Notes: a model not told the origin generated them from the sequence alone. Positions 45,478-54,850 are shown, counted from the stretch's first letter. The stretch is DNA of 64,000 nt from Treponema vincentii (GCF_018336815.1 NZ_CP050497.1:1550001-1614000); one strand, 5' to 3'. Numbers and translations are program-made.

Positions 45478-46929
45478 ATGTCTGAGTATAAATGTTCGCG
45501 AAAAGATTCTTGCCCCGTTCGTTTGGATGCGGAAAAACAGCTTGATTCCATCATTGAAGATATGTTTGACGGTATTTATATCACTGATGGTGAAGCTAAT
45601 ACATTGCGGGCAAATAAAGCTTATGAAGTAATTACCGGTATTTCTCGTGCCGATGTAATCGGCTGTAATATGAAAGAGCTTGAAGAGGGCGGGACTATCT
45701 CTCAGTCGGGGTCTTTAATTGCTATCAGAACAGGCAAGCCGGTAACGCTCCGGCAAAAGTTTAGCACGGGACGTCAAGCATTGATCACCAGTACGCCTGT
45801 ATTCGGTCTCGACAATAAAATCGAAATGGTCATTACTAACGTTCGGGATATGACCGAAATTCATCATCTGAGGGAAGAAATCGAATCCCGAAATGAGGAA
45901 CGGTTACGCCTGCATAAAGAATTGGAGCATATCAGAACTCAATTTCTCGATAAAACCGATTTTATTGCCGCCGATAAGGTAACGCTTTCGATTATCCGTA
46001 TGGCGGATAAGGTTGCCCCGCTTGATACAACGGTGATGATTAGCGGCGAAACAGGCGTCGGTAAAGAGGTGTTTGCCCAATATGTCCACAGCCAAAGCCG
46101 CCGCAATAAAAAATCGTTTATCAGCGTAAACTGCGGCGCTATTCCGGCAAATTTGATAGAAAGTGAGCTGTTCGGTTATGAGCGGGGAGCTTTTACCGGC
46201 GCTGATAAGAACGGCAAAGCGGGGCTTTTCGAGGTTGCCGACCAAGGGACAATCTTCCTCGATGAAATCGGCGAGCTGCCGCTGAATATGCAGGTAAAGC
46301 TGTTGAGGGTTTTACAGGAGCATGAGGTAAAACGTATCGGCGGCACAAAACCGATTCCGGTAGACATACGTGTCATTGCGGCGACAAACCGTAATTTGGA
46401 AGAAATGGTTAAGAAAAAGAAATTCCGAAAAGACCTGTATTACCGGATGATGGTATTCCCGCTGCATATTCCGCCGCTTCGTGAACGCCGCAACGACATT
46501 ATCCCGCTAGCGGAGCTTTTCCTTGAACAGCTCAACCGGAAATATGCGTTCCGTAAATACTTTTCAGATGCGGCGCTCCGGCTGATGGTTGGCTACGAGT
46601 GGCCCGGAAATATCCGCGAGCTGCGGAATATTGTAGAACGGGCGGTTATCGTTACCGATAGCGACGAAATTACGGCAATGAATACGTTTATTACTCCCTG
46701 TAAACAGCAGGCGGAGCCCTTGTACATACCGGTAAAACAGCCTGAAAGCGTTCACGACCTCAAGGCCGCACTCGCGGATATAGAAGCGGAATACATCGAC
46801 TTTGCCTATAAAACCTACGGCAATGTGCGGCTTGCGGCGGAAAGTCTTGGGATGTCTCACGCAACCTTTGTCCGCAAGCGCCAACGGCATACCGCCTCCC
46901 GCGAAATAAACGAAAAGCCCTCAGCATAG
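45478..46929 (+). CDS. PAS-domain sigma-54-dependent transcriptional activator
   Basis: A 483-aa orphan activator lacking a receiver domain. The Cys-containing N-terminus (KCSRKDSCPVR) is followed by a PAS domain (IIEDMFDGIYITDGEANTLRANKAYEVITG, residues about 23-52). The AAA+ domain has Walker A GETGVGKEVFA, the GAFTGA loop (needed to contact sigma-54), Walker [12 protein letters not shown] and the R-finger region LRERRND. The C-terminal Fis-type HTH is KTYGNVRLAAESLGMSHATFVRKRQ. It probably senses a small ligand directly. Preceded by AGGGAGAG. It is the second sigma-54 activator within 4 kb, after the AtoC-like regulator. Confidence 0.93.
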   Translation: MSEYKCSRKDSCPVRLDAEKQLDSIIEDMFDGIYITDGEANTLRANKAYEVITGISRADVIGCNMKELEEGGTISQSGSLIAIRTGKPVTLRQKFSTGRQALITSTPVFGLDNKIEMVITNVRDMTEIHHLREEIESRNEERLRLHKELEHIRTQFLDKTDFIAADKVTLSIIRMADKVAPLDTTVMISGETGVGKEVFAQYVHSQSRRNKKSFISVNCGAIPANLIESELFGYERGAFTGADKNGKAGLFEVADQGTIFLDEIGELPLNMQVKLLRVLQEHEVKRIGGTKPIPVDIRVIAATNRNLEEMVKKKKFRKDLYYRMMVFPLHIPPLRERRNDIIPLAELFLEQLNRKYAFRKYFSDAALRLMVGYEWPGNIRELRNIVERAVIVTDSDEITAMNTFITPCKQQAEPLYIPVKQPESVHDLKAALADIEAEYIDFAYKTYGNVRLAAESLGMSHATFVRKRQRHTASREINEKPSA

Positions 46930-47022
46930 TGCCAAATTAAAACCTTAATACTGCCGACTCCTTGATTTTATCAATCATTGCCTGTATGCTTCTATCAATA
47001 TATGCAAGGAAATAATATAACA

Positions 47023-47142
47023 AACCTGTTCGGAAACTTCCGTTTCTGAACAGGTTACCTTGAAATGCGATGTTCTAAATCGTGCTATTTGTGCGATTTA
47101 GAACTCGTCGACCTATTCGAAAACGCAGTTATCGAATAGGTC
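47023..47142 (+). repeat. Triple hairpin in the mcsA leader
   Basis: H1 AACCTGTTC-G-GAAAC-TTCC-GTTTC-T-GAACAGGTT (47023-47056), H2 GTTCTAAATCG..CGATTTAGAAC (47072-47104) in the same CGAT..TCG context as the H2 of the other clusters, and H3 GACCTATTCGA..TCGAATAGGTC (47110-47142). H3 ends 7 bp before GAGGAG, the mcsA Shine-Dalgarno. A possible -10 (AATAATATAAC) lies at about 47011-47021, so the array would be the 5' UTR of mcsA-mcsB-clpC. Confidence 0.82.
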
Positions 47143-47161
47143 TAACCTTGAGGAGTGCAGC

Positions 47162-47668
47162 ATGATATGTCAGATATGTGGAAAGCATAGCGCCGCTATG
47201 CTCGTGCGGCAAATTATAGACGGAAAGGCAAAAGAACTGTATATTTGCAGAACTTGTGCTAAAAAGCATCATCTTTACTCTGATAACAAGGAAATGCATC
47301 TTTCACTTAAAGCTATTTTTGACGGGCTTGTATCCGCATTGGATGCTTCGGAAGGAGCAAGTGACAGTGTTCATCCTCTGGCGTGTCCCGATTGTGGAAT
47401 GCCGCTGAGTCGTGTCAAAGAAAAGAAGATACTCGGCTGTCCCCGCTGTTTTTTTTATTTCCGTGATACCGTATTAGAACTTATGCAAGAAACGTCCGGA
47501 GAGGTCTTTTACGCAGGGAACCTGCCTTTAAAAACGGAAACGTTTTCGGATTCGGCGGCTTCATTACAGCATCTTGAAGAGGAACTGCAAAAGGCGGTAG
47601 AAAACGAAGAATATGAACTGGCGGCCTATCTCCGCGATAAGATAAGAGAGCAGGAGGTATCGTCCTAG
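47162..47668 (+). CDS. mcsA: McsA-like zinc/UVR-domain protein
   Basis: A 168-aa adaptor. There are four CxxC pairs (CQIC at 3-6, CRTC about 36, CPDC about 78, CPRC about 97) and a C-terminal UVR motif (LQHLEEELQKAVENEEYELAAYLRDKIREQE), as in McsA proteins that activate the McsB protein arginine kinase in Firmicutes. It is encoded one base before mcsB and followed by clpC, the classical order except that no ctsR repressor gene precedes it. The preceding leader is a hairpin array. Confidence 0.9.
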   Translation: MICQICGKHSAAMLVRQIIDGKAKELYICRTCAKKHHLYSDNKEMHLSLKAIFDGLVSALDASEGASDSVHPLACPDCGMPLSRVKEKKILGCPRCFFYFRDTVLELMQETSGEVFYAGNLPLKTETFSDSAASLQHLEEELQKAVENEEYELAAYLRDKIREQEVSS

Positions 47669-47669
47669 T

Positions 47670-48770
47670 ATGGTTGCCTCTTCGAATGCATGGTATACCT
47701 ATTCCGGAAACGACAGCGATACGGTTCTTTCTTCGCGGGTACGTATTGTACGGAATTTAAAGAACTACCGCTTTCCTCCGACACTCGGAAAAGAAGATGC
47801 GGAAACGGTATACCGGACTGTAGTATCCGCATTCTACGACCTGCCGCCTTCCGACGGCTTTCATCCCATTAGGCTTGATACCTTGGACGCAATAGCAAAA
47901 AAGATTTTTGAAGAGCGGAATATCATTCCTGCCAATTTGGAGCAGAAGTTCGGTACGGGCGTCATTGTTCGTGACGACGGTATCCTTTCGGCAACGGTGA
48001 ATGTCAAAGACCATATCAGACTTTCTGCCTTTTATGCGGGTTTTGAACTTCAAAAATGCTTTACGCTGGGAAAGAATATCATCGATACATTGGCTGAAAC
48101 GCTGGAATTCAGTGCAGTGCAGGATTTCGGATATTTATCTTCCGATGTGATGAATATCGGCAGCGGGATTAAATGCTCGGTACTGTGTTCGCTCCCCGGA
48201 CACTCACTGAATAATAAGATACAGGAAAGGATAGAGGCGCTGACCAAGCAAAATTTTGAAGTACACGCTTATTATGCGCAGAATACCAAACGACTACTGG
48301 GATATCTGTACCTCATTTCTACGAAAAGCGCTGCAGGCTATACCGATGAGGCACAAATCAGTATGATAACGTCTGCGATTCGGGAACTTATCAATGAAGA
48401 GCGGGAGTTGCGGGATTCGTTGGTAAAAACGCAATTATGGCGTATCCAAGATGAGGTCATTAAGGCGTTCAGTATTGCGAAAAATGCCTATTTACTCGAT
48501 GTAAAAGATACGATAGATATTGTGTTCAAGATAAAACTCGGTATCAATCTCGGCTTTATCGAAGGTTTAAGTCAGGAAGCCTGTCTTGCGCTTCTGTATC
48601 AAACTCAGACCGCCCATATTGCCTTTTTGATGCTGAACGGTACGTTTCATCTTGAAGAACCCTTTCAGCTGGATGAACTCCGTATTGAGCGTATCCGCGC
48701 AATTTTAGTACAGGAGATCTTAAAACGGGCTGAACTGCGGATACAAAACTCCGCAAAAAGCAGACTGTAG
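47670..48770 (+). CDS. mcsB: McsB-like protein arginine kinase homologue, probably catalytically inactive
   Basis: A 366-aa phosphagen-kinase-fold protein. It keeps the nucleotide-binding SSRVRIVRNL (residues about 20-29), but other catalytic residues conserved in McsB and arginine kinase look replaced. The NEEDH motif is NVKDH (catalytic Glu to Lys), the TCPTNVGTGLRASV segment is SSDVMNIGSGIKCSV (Cys to Asp, Arg to Lys) and the RGxYGEGS loop is HAYYAQNT (Arg to His, Glu to Gln). The fold and operon with mcsA and clpC are retained, so it may act as a ClpC adaptor rather than an arginine kinase. The comparison is by eye against known family motifs. Confidence 0.88.
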   Translation: MVASSNAWYTYSGNDSDTVLSSRVRIVRNLKNYRFPPTLGKEDAETVYRTVVSAFYDLPPSDGFHPIRLDTLDAIAKKIFEERNIIPANLEQKFGTGVIVRDDGILSATVNVKDHIRLSAFYAGFELQKCFTLGKNIIDTLAETLEFSAVQDFGYLSSDVMNIGSGIKCSVLCSLPGHSLNNKIQERIEALTKQNFEVHAYYAQNTKRLLGYLYLISTKSAAGYTDEAQISMITSAIRELINEERELRDSLVKTQLWRIQDEVIKAFSIAKNAYLLDVKDTIDIVFKIKLGINLGFIEGLSQEACLALLYQTQTAHIAFLMLNGTFHLEEPFQLDELRIERIRAILVQEILKRAELRIQNSAKSRL

Positions 48771-48785
48771 AAACGGGAGACAACT

Positions 48786-51275
48786 ATGCATACTCTTTCA
48801 CAGAATCTTTATGAATTATTGACGGTTTTTAGCCAGCAAGAAGCTCGGCGGGTCAATGCCGACACGGTAGAACCGGAACATATACTGCTTGCGCTCATCA
48901 CAAAAAAGCTGGGGCGCGGATATCGCTTATTGGAGAATCTCCATGTCAATTTTTTGACGCTGCAACTGCGATTGGAGCAAAGTACCCCGATACGGGAAGG
49001 CGAGCCGGTGAGGGGAGAAATTCCTTCGTCAAATAGGGTAAAACAGCTTGTCGATACCGCCGCCGCTCAAGCCCGGATTATGCAGCAGGAAGCAGCAGGG
49101 ACGGAGCACCTTATTCTGGCCTTTGCTCAGATACAGGAGAGTATCCTTGCGCATTTCTTTTTACAGCAGGGAATTTTTCTGGATGACGTACAGCAAACCA
49201 TGAAAAAGTTGAACGGTACGGATACGCGGCGCGATAAACAGCAGCAGGAAAAAAAGAAACATAGCGCATTATCCGAATTCAGTAGGGATCTTACACAGAT
49301 AACTCGCCAAGGGCTTCTTGATCCCGTTATCGGCAGGGAGCGGGAGATGCGCCGCGTGATGCAGATTTTATCCCGCCGCAGCAAGAATAATCCCGTTTTA
49401 ATAGGAGAACCCGGTGTCGGAAAGACTTCGATTGTCGAAGGACTCGCGGCGGCTATTGTGAATGAACAGGTGCCTCGGTCGCTGTTCGGGAAACGGGTTA
49501 TATCGCTCGACCTTGCCTCCGTCATTGCCGGCACCAAGTACCGCGGACAGTTTGAGGAACGCATCAAGCGCATCATCAAAGAAGTCAGCGAGGCTAAAAA
49601 TATCATTCTGTTTATCGACGAGCTGCATACCCTCATCGGTACCGGCGGCTCTCAGGGAGCGCTCGATGCGGCCAATATCTTAAAGCCGGCGCTTGCCCGC
49701 GGGGAAATACAGTGCATCGGTGCAACGACGCTTGACGAATACCGCAAGTATTTTGAAAAAGATTCCGCTCTTGAGCGGCGCTTTCAGTCCGTGCTGATTA
49801 AGGAGCCGACCAAAGAAGAAACCTGCGCGATTCTTGGGGGGCTTAAATCAAAATACGAGCAGCATCATCATGTTCATTATTCCGACGAAACGATTAAAAA
49901 GATTGTAGAGCTTTCTTCCCGCTACATCCCCGACCGTTTTTTCCCCGATAAGGCGATTGATGTGATGGATGAGGCCGGCGCTTTGAAGAAAATGGATACT
50001 ACCGAGCTGCCGCAAAATATCACGACCATCGAACAGCGGATTGCGGAGCTTGCCGGCGAAAAGAAGGACTTGGTTGCAGTACAGGATTATGAACGGGCAG
50101 CTGTCGTGCGCGACGAAGTAAAGCTCTTAAAAGTTCAGCTGGAAAAAATCAAAATGCGGTGGTTGAACCAAGAAAACGAAACAATGCTTGAAGTAGACCC
50201 TGCCGACATTGCCGAAACCGTCTCTTTGATGACGGATATTCCGCTCAAGAGTGTCGGCTCCGACGAGGCAAAGCGCCTTGCCGAAACCGAAAAAGAGCTG
50301 CATAAAACTATTATCGGACAGGATGAGGCAATCGGTATTATCGCAAATGCGCTGCGCCGTTCCCGCGCAGGAATTGCCTCGGCTGACCGCCCTATCGGCT
50401 CGTTCCTCTTTTTAGGACCGACGGGGGTAGGGAAGACGCTGCTGGCAAAAGCGCTTGCCGAATTCCTCTTCGGCTCTGCGGAATCCCTTATTAGGGTCGA
50501 TATGAGCGACTATATGGAAAAACATGCCGTTGCACGCTTGGTCGGAGCGCCTCCGGGCTATATCGGTTTTGAAAACGGCGGAATGCTGACGGAAAAAATC
50601 AGACGGAATCCGTATTCCGTTATCCTGTTTGATGAAATTGAAAAAGCGCACCCCGATGTCTTTAACCTGTTGCTGCAGGTGCTGGAAGAAGGTGAACTGC
50701 GGGACAGCCTCGGCCATACGGTGAGCTTTCGGAATACGGTGATCATCCTTACCGGCAATGTCGGCACGCGAAATTTGATGGACGAGCCGCTCGGCTTTGC
50801 ACGGGTAGAAAACCGCACCATCGACTATCAAAGTATGAAGAAGTCCGCCGAACTGGAGGCAAAAAAAATCTTCAGTCCGGAGTTTTTAAACCGGCTCGAT
50901 TCGCTGATTGTCTTTACTCCGCTTTCGGAAAAAGAAATAGAAGCTATTTTCGAGTTAGAGCTTTCTAAATTGACCGGCCGCCTCGCTGCAAAACAGTTAC
51001 AGCTTAGAATCACTGATAATGCCCGCGCCTATTGTATAAAGCACGGCTATGATCCCTTGCTCGGCGCCCGTCCGATGCGCAGGCTGTTGCAAACCGAAAT
51101 AGAAGATGTCCTCGCCGTCAAAATCATCACAGGGGACTTTACCCCCGGCACTATCGCGGTCGTCGATACTGACGGAAACGCACTTACGATAAGCATTCAA
51201 ACCGACAGACCGGCGATTCCGGCAACAACCATCACCTTACTTCCTGCCGTCTCCACGGAACCGCAGGAAGGGTAG
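48786..51275 (+). CDS. clpC: ClpC-type AAA+ unfoldase
   Basis: An 829-aa ATP-dependent unfoldase for ClpP. It has the Clp N-domain repeats (residues about 1-145), AAA module 1 ([15 protein letters not shown]), a short coiled middle domain carrying a UVR-like stretch ([21 protein letters not shown], about 425-445), AAA module 2 ([16 protein letters not shown]), and a ClpP-binding loop containing LGF ([11 protein letters not shown]). The middle domain length fits ClpC rather than ClpB. Both Walker pairs are intact, so it should be active even if McsB is not. Third gene of mcsA-mcsB-clpC, followed by a strong terminator. Confidence 0.96.
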   Translation: MHTLSQNLYELLTVFSQQEARRVNADTVEPEHILLALITKKLGRGYRLLENLHVNFLTLQLRLEQSTPIREGEPVRGEIPSSNRVKQLVDTAAAQARIMQQEAAGTEHLILAFAQIQESILAHFFLQQGIFLDDVQQTMKKLNGTDTRRDKQQQEKKKHSALSEFSRDLTQITRQGLLDPVIGREREMRRVMQILSRRSKNNPVLIGEPGVGKTSIVEGLAAAIVNEQVPRSLFGKRVISLDLASVIAGTKYRGQFEERIKRIIKEVSEAKNIILFIDELHTLIGTGGSQGALDAANILKPALARGEIQCIGATTLDEYRKYFEKDSALERRFQSVLIKEPTKEETCAILGGLKSKYEQHHHVHYSDETIKKIVELSSRYIPDRFFPDKAIDVMDEAGALKKMDTTELPQNITTIEQRIAELAGEKKDLVAVQDYERAAVVRDEVKLLKVQLEKIKMRWLNQENETMLEVDPADIAETVSLMTDIPLKSVGSDEAKRLAETEKELHKTIIGQDEAIGIIANALRRSRAGIASADRPIGSFLFLGPTGVGKTLLAKALAEFLFGSAESLIRVDMSDYMEKHAVARLVGAPPGYIGFENGGMLTEKIRRNPYSVILFDEIEKAHPDVFNLLLQVLEEGELRDSLGHTVSFRNTVIILTGNVGTRNLMDEPLGFARVENRTIDYQSMKKSAELEAKKIFSPEFLNRLDSLIVFTPLSEKEIEAIFELELSKLTGRLAAKQLQLRITDNARAYCIKHGYDPLLGARPMRRLLQTEIEDVLAVKIITGDFTPGTIAVVDTDGNALTISIQTDRPAIPATTITLLPAVSTEPQEG

Positions 51276-51281
51276 TTCAAA

Positions 51282-51310
51282 CAGCGCTTCCGGCATTATC
51301 GGAAGCGCTG
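51282..51310. terminator. Intrinsic terminator after clpC
   Basis: CAGCGCTTCCG-GCATTAT-CGGAAGCGCTG, perfect 11-bp stem, 7 bp after the clpC stop. Confidence 0.85.
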
Positions 51311-51356
51311 AAAATGCCGGAATTATGATACACCCGCGAAGAGGAGTATTCCGCGT

Positions 51357-51806
51357 ATGATCATTGTAAGCGCCTGTCTTGCAGGATTCCCCTGTAGGTA
51401 TGACGGAAAGAAAGCAATAACTCCTGCCGTGCAGCAGCTTGTAAAAGAAGGAAAAGCAATACCTGTCTGTCCGGAGCAGCTTGGAGGCTTACCGACACCG
51501 CGTTCGGCAGCAGAAATGAAAGCAGGAAAAGTCATCAACACTGACGGCGATGACGTAACCGAAGCATTTGAAAAAGGTGCTGCTGTAGTTTTAGAAATAG
51601 CACAGCAGTATGGTTGTAAAGATGCACTGCTTAAAGCCCGTTCCCCTTCATGCGGAAAAGGTTTGGTGTATGATGGGACTTTTTCCGGAATACTCACTGC
51701 AGGAAACGGGAAAACGGCAGATTTGCTCATGAGGAATGGGATAACCGTAATGACCGAAGAAGAATGGAGTGATATCGATTTTCCTTTGCGCTTTTTGAAG
51801 CACTAA
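51357..51806 (+). CDS. DUF523-family protein
   Basis: A 149-aa cytoplasmic protein with the family cysteines SACLAGFPCRYDGK (residues 5-18), VCPEQLGGLPTPRSAAE (about 38-54) and LKARSPSCGKG (about 96-106). The cysteines suggest metal or iron-sulfur binding, and relatives are linked to thiouridine/desulfidase chemistry, but no specific reaction can be assigned here. It converges on the tro permease gene with a 4-bp overlap of stop regions. GAGGAG lies upstream of the ATG. Confidence 0.9.
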   Translation: MIIVSACLAGFPCRYDGKKAITPAVQQLVKEGKAIPVCPEQLGGLPTPRSAAEMKAGKVINTDGDDVTEAFEKGAAVVLEIAQQYGCKDALLKARSPSCGKGLVYDGTFSGILTAGNGKTADLLMRNGITVMTEEEWSDIDFPLRFLKH

Positions 51807-52666
51807 GCGAGTCCTAAACGGGCTTTCCGCGTTGCCCGGCGGTGCGCCAGCATACCGTATTTAGGCGCAAACACCATCGCGCAGGCAAAAAAGAACGACT
51901 CCGTTAAAATGATACAGGCGCCGGTTGCTCCGTTCAGGTAATAACTCACATAAGTACCAATTAAGGAACTCATCACCGCGGAGCAGGCGGAAATAAGAAG
52001 CATCCGGTTCAGTCTGTCCGTCAAAAGGTAGGCGATACAGCCGGGAATAATCAGCATCGCAACCGTCAGCAAAATCCCCGCCGCCTGCAGCGATGCAACA
52101 ATGGTCAGCGCCGTCAGCGAAAGGAACAGGTAATGAATAGCCTGCACATTCAAGCCCACCGCCTGCGCATGGTTTTTATCAAACAAGTACAGCAGAATAT
52201 CCTTCCGTTTCATAAGCGCCACAACCAGCGTCACCACCGAACACACAATCGCCTGTATCATATCGCCTTGTTCGATTCCCAAAAGACTCCCGAACAAAAT
52301 ATGCATAAAGTGAATATTCGAACTCACCTTTGTAACCAAAATCAGCCCGACTGCCATCAGCCCCGTAAAAACCACCCCCATCACCGAATCTTCATGGATA
52401 CGGCTCCGGTCTTTTATCCACCCCGTCGCAGCCGCATTCAATAGCCCCGCCGCAAACGCCCCAACCCCAAGCGGAATATGCAAAAGATACGCCCCTACAA
52501 TCCCCGGCAGTACCGCATGAGAAATCGCATCCCCCATCAGCGACCAGCCCTTTAAGATCAGATAACACGAAATAAGGGCGCAAACACCCCCAACCAACGC
52601 CGCTATTACGAGCGCCTTTATCATAAATCCATACGTAAACGGCTCTAGAACCGACATTAACCACAT
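51803..52666 (-). CDS. troD: Metal ABC transporter permease (TroD/ZnuB type)
   Basis: A protein of about 287 aa with about eight transmembrane helices, from FMIKALVIAALVGGVCALISCYLILKGWSLMGDAISHAVLPG at the N-terminus, the ABC-3 permease signature. ATG 52666, preceded by TGAGGAGAGG, is preferred; the 31 residues before it in the open frame are unlike the family and overlap repeat-rich DNA. Last gene of the tro unit, with about 39% identical-looking positions to the TroC-like permease upstream by eye. It imports Mn/Zn/Fe together with TroA, TroB and TroC. Confidence 0.93.
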   Translation of the reverse strand: MWLMSVLEPFTYGFMIKALVIAALVGGVCALISCYLILKGWSLMGDAISHAVLPGIVGAYLLHIPLGVGAFAAGLLNAAATGWIKDRSRIHEDSVMGVVFTGLMAVGLILVTKVSSNIHFMHILFGSLLGIEQGDMIQAIVCSVVTLVVALMKRKDILLYLFDKNHAQAVGLNVQAIHYLFLSLTALTIVASLQAAGILLTVAMLIIPGCIAYLLTDRLNRMLLISACSAVMSSLIGTYVSYYLNGATGACIILTESFFFACAMVFAPKYGMLAHRRATRKARLGLA

Positions 52667-52760
52667 AGACCTCTCCTCAGTTTTGTTTTTTATATTCTTT
52701 TGAGCGGCTTTTTGCTTCGCAAAAATCAGGCTTTTCGGGGTTCCGCCTCTCGGCTCCAAT

Positions 52761-52811
52761 CTCTATTCCGAAGGACGCGAAGCAAATCTAACCGAGTTTT
52801 TAGAAATGCCC
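52761..52811. repeat. Repeat unit shared with MITE copy 5, spanning the troC stop
   Basis: CTCTATTCCGAAGGAC-GCGAAGC-AAATCTAACC-GAGTTTTTAGA, nearly identical to 35831-35873, followed by ATGCCC. The TTA at 52800-52802 inside it is the troC stop codon. The rest of the troC-troD gap (52667-52760) shows nothing else. Confidence 0.75.
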
Positions 52812-53687
52812 TGTGGTATAAACCTCATTCTTTTGTGCAAAAAAGGCTTTCATCGAACGTGCTGCCGTCCGCCGCGCGGAGATGATGCCGTGATGCGGCG
52901 CAAAGAACAAAATGGTCAAAAATAAAAAGAATTGCAGCGCAACAATACACCCGCCTGCCGAGCCGTTTAGATAATAGCTGATATAGGCTCCTGCAGAAGC
53001 GGTGAGTGTCCCGATTACTGCTGCAAGCCCCATCATTATCGGAAATCTATCTGTGAGCAGATATGCGGCAGCTCCCGGTGTTACCAGCATTGCTACAACC
53101 AGCACACTGCCCACCGTTTGCAGCGCCGCAATCGCCGTAACGGCAAGCAGGGTGAGCAGCAACAGGTAAAGCGTATTGGTATTCAGCCCTATCGAGCGGG
53201 CGTGCGACGGATCAAACGAAAAAAGCCGCAAATCCTTCCATTTCAGCAAAATGATGATAAGGCTCACACCCGCAATAATGAGCGTTTGCACAATGTCCCG
53301 GTCGGCAATACCGAGGATATTTCCCATAATGATGGTCGTCAGGCTGATATTGCTTGGATACAGCGAGATCAGCAGCACACCGAGCGCAAAAAACGTGGTA
53401 TAGACAATGCCTATGACCGCATCCTCGCGTATCCGTGTGTTCTTTTTAACAAAGCCCATAATGAGCGCAGCGAGCATCCCGCTGATAAAGGCACCGACAG
53501 AAAACGGAATACCGATAATATAAGCAACCGCAACTCCCGGCACCACCGCATGGGACAGCGCATCTCCCAAAAGCGACCAGCCTTTCAGCACAACAAAACA
53601 CGACAGCAAGGCACACACCCCGCCGACACCTCCGCTCACCAAAATCGCTTTCACCATGTACTCATACTGAAAAGGAATCAATAACAT
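52800..53687 (-). CDS. troC: Metal ABC transporter permease (TroC/MntB type)
   Basis: A 295-aa membrane permease of the ABC-3 family with about eight helices (MVKAILVSGGVGGVCALLSCFVVLKGWSLLGDALSHAVVPGV; GSVLVVAMLVTPGAAAYLLTDR). It pairs with the TroD-like permease to form the channel. The C-terminal tail FFAQKNEVYTTGHF and its stop codon come from an intergenic repeat, so the natural end may have been replaced. The start MLLIPFQYEYMVKAI is preceded by GGAG. Confidence 0.93.
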   Translation of the reverse strand: MLLIPFQYEYMVKAILVSGGVGGVCALLSCFVVLKGWSLLGDALSHAVVPGVAVAYIIGIPFSVGAFISGMLAALIMGFVKKNTRIREDAVIGIVYTTFFALGVLLISLYPSNISLTTIIMGNILGIADRDIVQTLIIAGVSLIIILLKWKDLRLFSFDPSHARSIGLNTNTLYLLLLTLLAVTAIAALQTVGSVLVVAMLVTPGAAAYLLTDRFPIMMGLAAVIGTLTASAGAYISYYLNGSAGGCIVALQFFLFLTILFFAPHHGIISARRTAARSMKAFFAQKNEVYTTGHF

Positions 53688-53700
53688 ATCACTCCATCAA

Positions 53701-53757
53701 GGCAAACGCATCAGACTATTTTTTTTAACACCCCGCAGAATAATGGGGCTGCCTTTC
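53701..53757. mobile_element. Half of a MITE-like element (copy 6)
   Basis: Only the left arm is present: GGCAAACGCATCAGACTATTTTTTTTAACACCCCGCAGAATAATGG-like sequence as in copies 2 and 4. The right terminal repeat is missing. It occupies the troB-troC junction. Confidence 0.75.
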
Positions 53758-53772
53758 TCTTCAAAACCGCCA

Positions 53773-54702
53773 CTACTCAACAACATTTCTTATGCCCTTG
53801 AGATACGGTCTACCCTCCTGCTTGGTAATCAAAGCCCCCTCGTCATCGGTAAATACTCTTATTTCATGAGCAGTATCTTCCGGATTATCGGTATGATCAA
53901 TCTTAATAGTCCGCAGTGCCCCGCCGAATGCTTTAATCAAATTTTCAGCGGTAAAGGTTGTTTCCGTCGCACCGGAGGCAATCACTGTCCGATTGATGAT
54001 TACAACATGATCGCAAAACTCAGGGATGGAACCTAAATCGTGTGTGGAAACAAAGATCAGATGCCCTTCGTTTTTCAGCTCACGCAGCAGCTCGATAATC
54101 GCTGTTTCCGTTTTAACATCGACTCCGGTAAACGGCTCATCGAGCAAGATGATTTTTCCCTGCTGCGCAAGCGCCCGTGCAAGGAACACCCGCTTTTTTT
54201 GTCCGCCGGAAAGTTCGCCGATCTGCCTATCCTTAAAATCGAGCATCTGCACGCGTTCCAAACTACGCTCAGCTCTTTCCTTATCTTGCTTGCTTGGAAT
54301 GCGGAGAAAATTCATGTAGCCATACCGTCCCATCATCACCACATCCCACACACTCACCGGAAACGACCAGTCCACGTCTTCCGACTGCGGCACATACGCA
54401 AGCAGATGCTGCTTCTGCGCCGAACGGATCGATTTTCCGCAAATGGTTACGGAGCCGCTCATCGGTTTAATAAAGCCCATGATTGTCTTAAAAAGGGTTG
54501 ATTTACCGCTGCCGTTTACACCGACCAATGCGGTAATTGTTCCTTTTTGCAAGGTGAACGACGCATCGTAGAGGGCAACATGTCCGTTATTGTACGCTAC
54601 ACTGACATCCTTTACTGCCAGTTCAACGGAATCCCCTTTGTCATTTATATTGTTACTTCCATTATTACTATAAGCCGCATGCCGCAGCGAATGTATCACC
54701 AT
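53773..54702 (-). CDS. troB: Metal ABC transporter ATP-binding protein (TroB/MntB-ATPase type)
   Basis: A 309-aa ATPase. Walker [12 protein letters not shown] (residues about 57), Q-loop [13 protein letters not shown] (about 105), signature [15 protein letters not shown] (about 155), Walker [13 protein letters not shown] (about 175) and switch His ISTHD-like [29 protein letters not shown] is typical of Mn/Zn (not haem) importers. An N-terminal extension of about 25 residues ([18 protein letters not shown]) precedes the usual start. GAAGGAGAG supports ATG 54702. Confidence 0.95.
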   Translation of the reverse strand: MVIHSLRHAAYSNNGSNNINDKGDSVELAVKDVSVAYNNGHVALYDASFTLQKGTITALVGVNGSGKSTLFKTIMGFIKPMSGSVTICGKSIRSAQKQHLLAYVPQSEDVDWSFPVSVWDVVMMGRYGYMNFLRIPSKQDKERAERSLERVQMLDFKDRQIGELSGGQKKRVFLARALAQQGKIILLDEPFTGVDVKTETAIIELLRELKNEGHLIFVSTHDLGSIPEFCDHVVIINRTVIASGATETTFTAENLIKAFGGALRTIKIDHTDNPEDTAHEIRVFTDDEGALITKQEGRPYLKGIRNVVE

Positions 54703-54757
54703 ACGTCTCTCCTTCTCGGCTCAGTTATTCAATTCGTGCACGGAACGCGCATTCAGT

Positions 54758-54850
54758 ACCGCCATGGATGGCGGTGGTTCCATACAGGAGTGAGTTTTTG
54801 CTTTGCAAAAACTCATCGTTGAACATGTACATGGATGTACATGTTCAACG
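54758..54850. repeat. Triple-hairpin repeat, copy f, spanning the troA stop
   Basis: ACCGCCA-TGGA-TGGCGGT (54758-54775, perfect), GGTTCCA box, GAGTTTTTGC-TTT-GCAAAAACTC (54792-54814), then CGTTGAACATGTACA-TGGA-TGTACATGTTCAACG (54817-54850, perfect 15-bp stem). The stop codon of troA (54845-54847, minus strand) lies within the last stem. Confidence 0.85.
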
